Assembly: GCA_009363875.1 (NCBI GenBank)
Contig: CM018691.1
Span: 37,487,446 to 37,551,445, forward strand
Source of the DNA: Mikania micrantha
Lineage: Eukaryota; Streptophyta; Magnoliopsida; Asterales; Asteraceae
Direction of reading: 5' to 3'
DNA: 64,000 nucleotides
Position numbers and translations under genes: made by a program. Positions 58,602-64,000 of the stretch are shown in pieces. The first letter of the stretch is position 1. The number at the start of each line of letters is the position of its first letter. A model generated the notes under the pieces. That model saw only the letters and a list, made by a program, of their open reading frames with translations. It did not search any database and was not told the origin of the DNA.

Positions 58602-59813
58602 TTCTCCACAGTTATAGCATCCCCTGTTGTTGTTGTGATTGCCTGGGTTTGGTGGTGGAGGTAATGCTCTAGCAGCATTGTTTGTAGCTTGTGTTGCCGG
58701 AGTACGGCACTGCTAAACCCAGTGGCAAAATCGACCACAGTTGATGCACTTCCTACACTGCACCGTAGCAGAATGGTGATATTTGCATTGAGTACACTAA
58801 GGATGCACTCCAACATAGTTTTTAGGTGCAACATTAACAGGTACCGCAGGGGCTTGTCTCAGAGGAGTGGCCATCACATAGTTCTTGACGACCTTTTGCT
58901 TCTTCTTTTGATGGTGTTCGAGCTTCTTTGACGACCCTTCCTTAGCTTTATCCGAGTCCTTCTTCAGAACTCCTGACTTCACCATTACTTCAGTGAGTTT
59001 AGCTGATAAGGAGATGGCTGACTCTAGAGTAGCAGGGTTTGCAGCCAGCACAATGCCATGAATGCAGGATGGTAATCCTCCCACATACCTATCGATCAGC
59101 TTCTCCAGAGTTGGCACCATTTATGGCACCAAAGCTACCAGCTCATGATAGCGGGTAGTGAAAGTCATGTGATCTGCTCCTTTCATCACAAGGTTTGAGA
59201 GTTCAACCTCCAGCTTCTGAAGTTCGTGCTTCGGACAGAATTCATTCCTCAAGAGGATTTTGAAATCTGCCCAAGGCATAGCCTGTGCTTCATCTCTGCC
59301 TCGAGCTCTAATCTGGGAGTTCCACCATGTTAAGGCTCGCTTGTTAAAAGTTCCAGCAGCATATCGAACCTTGTGGTGTTCTGGACAACCGCTGATGTCC
59401 AGGGTGGTCTCCATCTTTTCTAGCCATTGGATTAGTCCAACAGCTCCTTCAACGCCGCTAAAACTTGGCGGCTTGCATCCTACAAATGACTTGTAGGAGC
59501 AGTCTGAAGTAGTGCCAGTGTTTCCACTAGCTTCCGCCGTTGCATGCCCAGAGTTGTTACCGTGGCCTTGAATCCTGTTTATCATCTCCGGGATGACATC
59601 CTTCAGTTGGTTTGTCAACTGACTGCTCAGAAGTGTTGCCAAAGCAACGGTAGCAGGATCGAGAGCTGGAGCTGCATTCGGGTTCGGAAGAGGATTTAGT
59701 GGAGGAGGAGGAGGCGGTGGTGAATCAGGTGGTGTAGGGGTTGATGAGTGAGGTGATAAGTTTTGTGGTGGTGGCGGTGGCGGTAGAGGTGGTTGTCTTC
59801 TAGGCGGCGCTGA
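58602..59813 (-). pseudogene. Element C gag
   Basis: A long frame in which the N-terminus is strongly proline-rich (PPPPPP blocks, 59650-59800). It is followed by the gag domain (FVGCKPPSFSGVEG, KRALTWWNS). Stops lie at 59121-59123, 58797-58799 and about 58712-58714; the last interrupts the CINCGRFCHW knuckle. No in-frame ATG precedes the proline-rich part, because a TGA lies at 59814-59816. The start has probably been lost by a small indel. Confidence 0.85.
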
Positions 59814-59957
59814 TCATAACCAAAGGAAAATTGGTTAGTGCAGTGATCGAATGCAGAAGACACAATGCAAACATAAATCCTATGTTCTCTACATGAGGGT
59901 CCCTAAGTTATAGTCTAGGCCAAACAATTTAAGTAAATGACCTATTATTCTCTATAA

Positions 59958-59975
59958 CCTTGAGCTCTGATACCA
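59958..59975 (-). other. Primer-binding site of C
   Basis: The minus strand reads TGGTATCAGAGCTCAAGG, three bases from the right LTR. The first 12 bases match the initiator-Met type site seen in B. Confidence 0.88.
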
Positions 59976-61369
59976 ATCTGTCACACCCCGAGCCGGCGGG
60001 ACGGATCGAATTTCCCGTCGGGCGGAAGGTTCCCGGGGTGCGATATCGTGAGTGATAATCGTGATGATCAGATTGTTTACATAGCATCAACATTGAGAAT
60101 AACTAAAGCACAATATAGCATTAAACTAGGATTACAATGTTAAATTACAAATGTCAATGTTTGATAATTTAACTAAGTAAACCTATCAAAAGAATCAAAT
60201 GTTTACTATCTTGTATCTATACAAGATATCAAAATAGATTCACAACTTTCATCAAAAAATGTGATTTTCCAAAATCTACTAGGTCCACTAACTGGGCATC
60301 CTAGTATGCATTCCTGAGCCTTAGCTTAATCATATACGTCACCTGAGAAAGCATGTAAGAAAACAAAGTCAACACAATGGTTGGTGAGTTCATATAGTTT
60401 AATAGTTGAAAAATAGCTTTAGCAAACCTCTTTCGGTAACAACCTTAATCTCATTAACATCACTTGTAATATCCAATTTGGTACGCTTATATATAGGGCA
60501 TATGTAGGGTCGAACTTACCGCCCGCCCAGCCACCGTCCCACCACATACTAAATCACATATGACATTATTGTTGATGATAATTAAGCGTTTTACCTACAA
60601 CCCAAATCCCGTCTTCGTCATAGCTTTTGCATACTGTTTAAAAGTTTACAAGTTTATAGCATTCACGTAGTTTAGCCTTTAATTATGTTGTTCAAGGATA
60701 ATAGTTTCACTAAATCGTAGTTTAGCATTCACGAATCTCATGCATGGGTACAAGCTTTGCTCTAGCATAGTTTAGCATTACGTAGCCCATGATTAGATAC
60801 AAGCTTTGCTCTAGCATAGTTTAGCCATTACGTATCTCATGAACTGATTCTAGCTTAGCATCAGAATAGTTTAGCATTCACGTATCTCATATATGTAGAT
60901 ACATGCCTTGCTCTAGCATAGTTTGGCATTCACGTATCTCATATATAGACACAAGCTTAGCATTCGCATAGTTTAGCATTCACGTATCTCATGCATAGAT
61001 ACCAGCTTGCAATAGCATAGTTTGGCATTCACGTATCTCATGCATAGATACAAGTTTAGCATTCCCATAGTTTAGCACTCACGTATCTTATGCATAGATA
61101 CCAGCTTGCAATAGCATAGTTTGGCATTCACGTATCTCATGCATAGATACAAGCTTAGCATTTAGCATATGAATGTAGTTTTTTTTTAGCATTTAGCATC
61201 TAGTTGTAGCATATAGTTTGAGTATATAGTTCATAGCATTCGCATTAACATATAGTTTAGCATGTAGCTTGTACCATTAGCATGTAACATTAGCATATAG
61301 TTTAACATGTAGCTTGTAGCATTAGCATGTAGCTTGTAGCATTAGCATGTAGCTTGTACCATCGGCCCC

Positions 61370-61690
61370 CTGGTTCGTTGGACTAAGTCCTAGGTTTGGT
61401 CTCCTGTGGTTCGGCAGTCAGAGAGGTTCGCGACCGGTAAGGTTCAGCCAATTCCAAGATAGCCCAGGTTTGTGTATGCATGGGTTCGGCCGATGTAGGT
61501 TCATGGCTCCTAGGGTTCACCCATGCACAGGTTCTGTTGTAAGAAGGTTCGGCCATGCCGGAGGTTTCGCCAGGTCTGGGTTCGTGGGTGGTGCATGCAG
61601 GTTCGCAGCTCAAAGGTTCGCGACCGTAGGGTTCGTGGCAGCAGGGTTCGTTAGGTAGAGGGTTTGGCCACGCCTTGTCTAGCTTGATGG
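61370..61690 (-). repeat. GGTTCG motif array in C's right LTR
   Basis: About fifteen GGTTCG/GGTTTCG copies at 12-30 bp spacing, the reverse-orientation counterpart of the GAACCT array in LTR D. It is GC-rich against its surroundings. The frames crossing it are low-complexity. Confidence 0.7.
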
Positions 61691-61988
61691 AGGTTCGGTA
61701 GGTTTGAAACCGGTTAAGTGTTGGGTCGAACTAGGGTGACAAAAACCCTACTTTTTCGAACATTCTTGCTTCCATACCTCGATTTTCAGTGGATGAATCC
61801 TCAGATCGGTTGTACTTCTAGGTAGAGGATGCTTGTAGCTTCGTGTGGACACCAAGAACGCGAGATTTCACCACAATTTGAGCAAGATCTTGTAGTTTGA
61901 AGATGGTTCTTCTAGAGAGAGAGAAAACGGTTTGGGAGGTAGAGAGAGGGAGAAGTGTAATAAATGAGGAAAAATGCCTCATTCATGC

Positions 61989-61996
61989 TTTATATA
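61989..61996 (-). promoter_or_regulatory. TATA box in C's right LTR
   Basis: TATATAAA on the minus strand, about 655 bp into the LTR, followed by a C/T-rich leader (rich in TCTCTC). The left LTR lacks this segment, so only the right LTR appears to carry a promoter of this form. Confidence 0.55.
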
Positions 61997-62646
61997 CCCC
62001 GAGGGTGTTCGGGTTTGATTCTTTCGCTAGGTTCGCGTTTTCTTCGTGTTTCCGGCACGTTACGCGTGTGTTACGTAACTTCTAATAAAAATGAATTTAT
62101 TTTAATTATTTTAAAAGTGGTTATTCCTAGTAAATCTTCTAATTTGTTTTTCTTTTTTTTATTATCGTTCATTTCGTTTTCGTTTCGTCAGAACGTGTCA
62201 CCATTGCGCGTATTCGTTCGAATTGTCACCCGAACTAACACGACGTTGGTTTCACTTTCTGATTCTTGTTTTCTACTTTTCAGTCATCGTTTCAGGACGT
62301 TAAAATTTCAGATTTATTCGTACAGATCGTCACCTATACGAATAATTCGTCGATTTAGCATTCTGCAACGACATCTATTATGGTTTTGTTCTGTTTAACC
62401 TCACATACGTATATACATAATAACATTACATCAAGCATTTGTGTATCAGCTCGGTGTTGTCTGATGTGTTTATAACTGTTAAACCATGAGATTTAATCAG
62501 GTTTCAGAAACAGTTGCATAATAGTTTAGTGTCAAGCATCACAATGTTACTAGCATATAGATAGTTCATGTAGTTTGTACCTGAGTTACTGTGCAAGTTA
62601 CTGTTGAGATCACTGTTCCGGTAACGTTTCCGGCACTGATGTTACA

Positions 62647-63375
62647 GTCTCCCCTTGTTAGAGAAATTTCGTCCCGAAATATAAGAATCATTATCCGGTA
62701 CGGCTTCCTCTGTAAACAGCTGGAGATACTTAGACTTCATGTGATCTTCACGTTCCCAAGTGAACTCGGGTCTGCGCTTTGAGTTCCAACAAACCTTGAC
62801 AATCGGAATACGGCTTCGCCTCAGTTTCTTAACATTGCGATCCATAATCTCCAAAGGTTCTTCAACAAAGTTTAAATGTTCATCCAATTGAATTTCTTCA
62901 ATTGGTATAACGAGTGATTCGTCGGCAAGGCATTTCTTCAAGTTTGAGACGTGAAACACGTCGTGCACACCACTAAGTTCATCCGGTAACCTTAGTCTAT
63001 ACGCCACAGGACCAATGCGCTCGATGATATCGAACGGTCCCACGTATCGTGGTGCTAGTTTGCCTTTCTTTCCAAAACGGACTACTCCTTTCCATGGGGA
63101 TACCTTTAACATGACGCGGTCTCCCACTTGGAATTCCAACGGCTTGCGCCGTTTGTCGGCATAGCTCTTTTGTCTGCTTCGGGTTGCTTGTAGTCTTTGT
63201 TGTATCTGAGCAATTTTGTCTGTAGTTTCTTGAATTAGTTCTGGCCCAGTTATTCGATTATCTCCCACTTCAGACCAACAGATCGGCAATCGACATTTTC
63301 TACCATAAAGAGCCTCGAACGGTGCACATCCGATGCTGCTGTGATAACTGTTGTTGTAGGAGAATTCGATCAGTG
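62647..63375 (-). pseudogene. Second internal 3' fragment: integrase tail and chromodomain
   Basis: Directly joined to the right LTR of C, with its own polypurine tract (62647-62661). An open frame reads FSYNNSYHSSIGCAPFEALYG...RKSYADKRRKPLEF...KVCWNSKRR...FTWEREDHM, to a stop near 62642. It is nearly identical to C's 55140-55865 but without the frameshifts. It ends at 63375, where B'-like LTR sequence starts. It shows a tandem LTR-internal-LTR-internal arrangement. Confidence 0.88.
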
Positions 63376-63972
63376 ATAACTCTGTAGCTCTGGAACCTTA
63401 AGAACACTCCATTGGAAGCCGTTGTTGAAGAAGTTGAAGCTTTGGGAGCTTGATGGAAGGCTTGAAGGCTTGTCACCACCACCATTAACACCCAAAACTG
63501 CTAGAAGGCCATTTTTAGGAGTTCCAGGAGCTGTCAAGTTACTATCTTGGTGTTACAAGGCTTTAAGAGGTAGTTCTGATGCTTATTTTGCTCATATAAC
63601 ACTTAAAAACCACTCATGCAAGCTTAACACCCACATGCAAGCTCTCAAACACCACATGCACGAATTCTTGCTTATACAAACCTCTGTTTTATCATTTAGA
63701 TGATTTATTTGAGTTATAATAATGATCTATTGGGAATATTGGAGCCATTGTGGTGCTATTTGTGATTTTGGTTAGTGATGATCACTTTTGTTTGCATGCA
63801 TTTATGATCCACCTTGATCCATGATGATTTGAATACGAATATGTGTTATTTATGATATTGGAGATATTTGTATTGAAAATCATGAGATGAAATGGTCATT
63901 TTATGTTATTTTAAGCATAGTTACTAAAAAAAGTAACTTTATTTATCCAGAACTTACTAAATGCTGTTGTAT
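63376..63972 (+). mobile_element. Continuation of LTR B'
   Basis: AAGAACACTCCATTGGAAGCC and the following ~550 bp match B's LTR from about 42064 on, with divergence. This includes a hairpin AGTTACT...AGTAACT at 63919-63937 like those in B. Roughly 400 bp expected between 52667 and here is missing. The break coincides with the end of the second C fragment, so one deletion probably removed both. Confidence 0.7.
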
Positions 63973-64000
63973 TGTAACATCTGTGCCGGAATTGTTACCG
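63973..64000 (+). repeat. Start of another C/D-type LTR
   Basis: TGTAACATCTGTGCCGGAAT closely matches the first bases of LTR D (27688) and of C's LTRs. It interrupts B' and runs off the window end. Confidence 0.6.

Larger units (their letters stand above)
52668..62646 (-). mobile_element. Element C: Ty3/gypsy with two unlike LTRs
   Basis: The minus-strand order is right LTR (59979-62646), primer-binding site, gag, protease, RT, RNase H, integrase, chromodomain, polypurine tract, left LTR (52668-55119). A 5-bp GTGAA precedes the left LTR. The right side has no host flank because a second internal region joins directly. The coding region has at least three stops and four frameshifts. Confidence 0.9.
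59979..62646 (-). repeat. Right (5') LTR of element C
   Basis: 2,668 bp with the same termini as the left LTR. Its centre (about 61345-62070) holds a GGTTCG array and a leader-like GA-rich stretch that the left LTR lacks, while the donor-like region is missing. It is shared between C and the second internal fragment at 62647. Confidence 0.9.

Noticed and set aside
1..64000. tRNA or rRNA genes
   Set aside because: No cloverleaf or rRNA core was recognised; the only tRNA-related sequences are the retroelement primer-binding sites.

Overview
This is a plant nuclear window of transposon-rich intergenic DNA around one small host gene. It resembles Asteraceae genomes, but that is an impression and cannot be proven from the sequence. 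It holds several Ty3/gypsy chromovirus elements with a C-terminal chromodomain and LTRs of 2.5-3.7 kb, matching the Tekay/Del type. It also has solo LTRs, MITEs with exact target-site duplications (TSDs), Copia LTR pieces, Helitron-like AT-rich repeats and a 40-bp minisatellite. The only convincing host gene is an intronless secreted cysteine-protease inhibitor (phytocystatin) at 18311-18655 on the plus strand.

Layout. 1-3942: tail and degenerate 3' LTR of an old Ty3 element. 4217-7174: solo LTR S1 (minus, TSD GTTGT). 7268-11627: MITEs and a Helitron-like AT-rich block. 12090-14993: solo LTR S2 (minus, TSD TGTAG). 15000-18240: repeats, including a long inverted repeat interrupted by a hAT MITE. 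18252-18749: cystatin gene. 19170-21093: PIF transposase relic, LTR end, Copia LTR end. 21140-24482: second Helitron-like copy, Copia LTR start, minisatellite. 24483-27601: solo LTR S3 (plus, TSD ATTAC) with a hAT MITE inside. 27688-41459: LTR D (plus), split by complete element A (31009-41082, minus, TSD TAAGC). 41460-52255: element B (plus), 3' LTR truncated. 52503-52667 and 63376-63972: two halves of an LTR related to B (B'), separated by element C (52668-62646, minus) and a second partial internal region (62647-63375) joined to C's right LTR in tandem. 63973-64000: start of another LTR of the C/D type.

None of the retroelements looks autonomous. A has lost reverse transcriptase, RNase H and the integrase N-terminus. 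B and C carry several stops and frameshifts. A's LTRs are both 2,696 bp and differ at about 35 sites counted by eye; B's differ at about 20 sites. Both insertions are therefore recent.

The most unusual signal is inside the LTRs. Every long LTR carries tandem or dispersed short inverted repeats whose arms change together. In S2 four hairpins differ at several stem positions, always on both arms. In S1, A and B a GC-rich block holds stems around an invariant CG-GTA-CG core with different but matching flanks. Most of these LTRs also share a splice-donor-like CAG/AAG|GTRAGT and a pyrimidine-rich acceptor ending in CAG, suggesting a leader intron. These are sequence observations; RNA function is inference.
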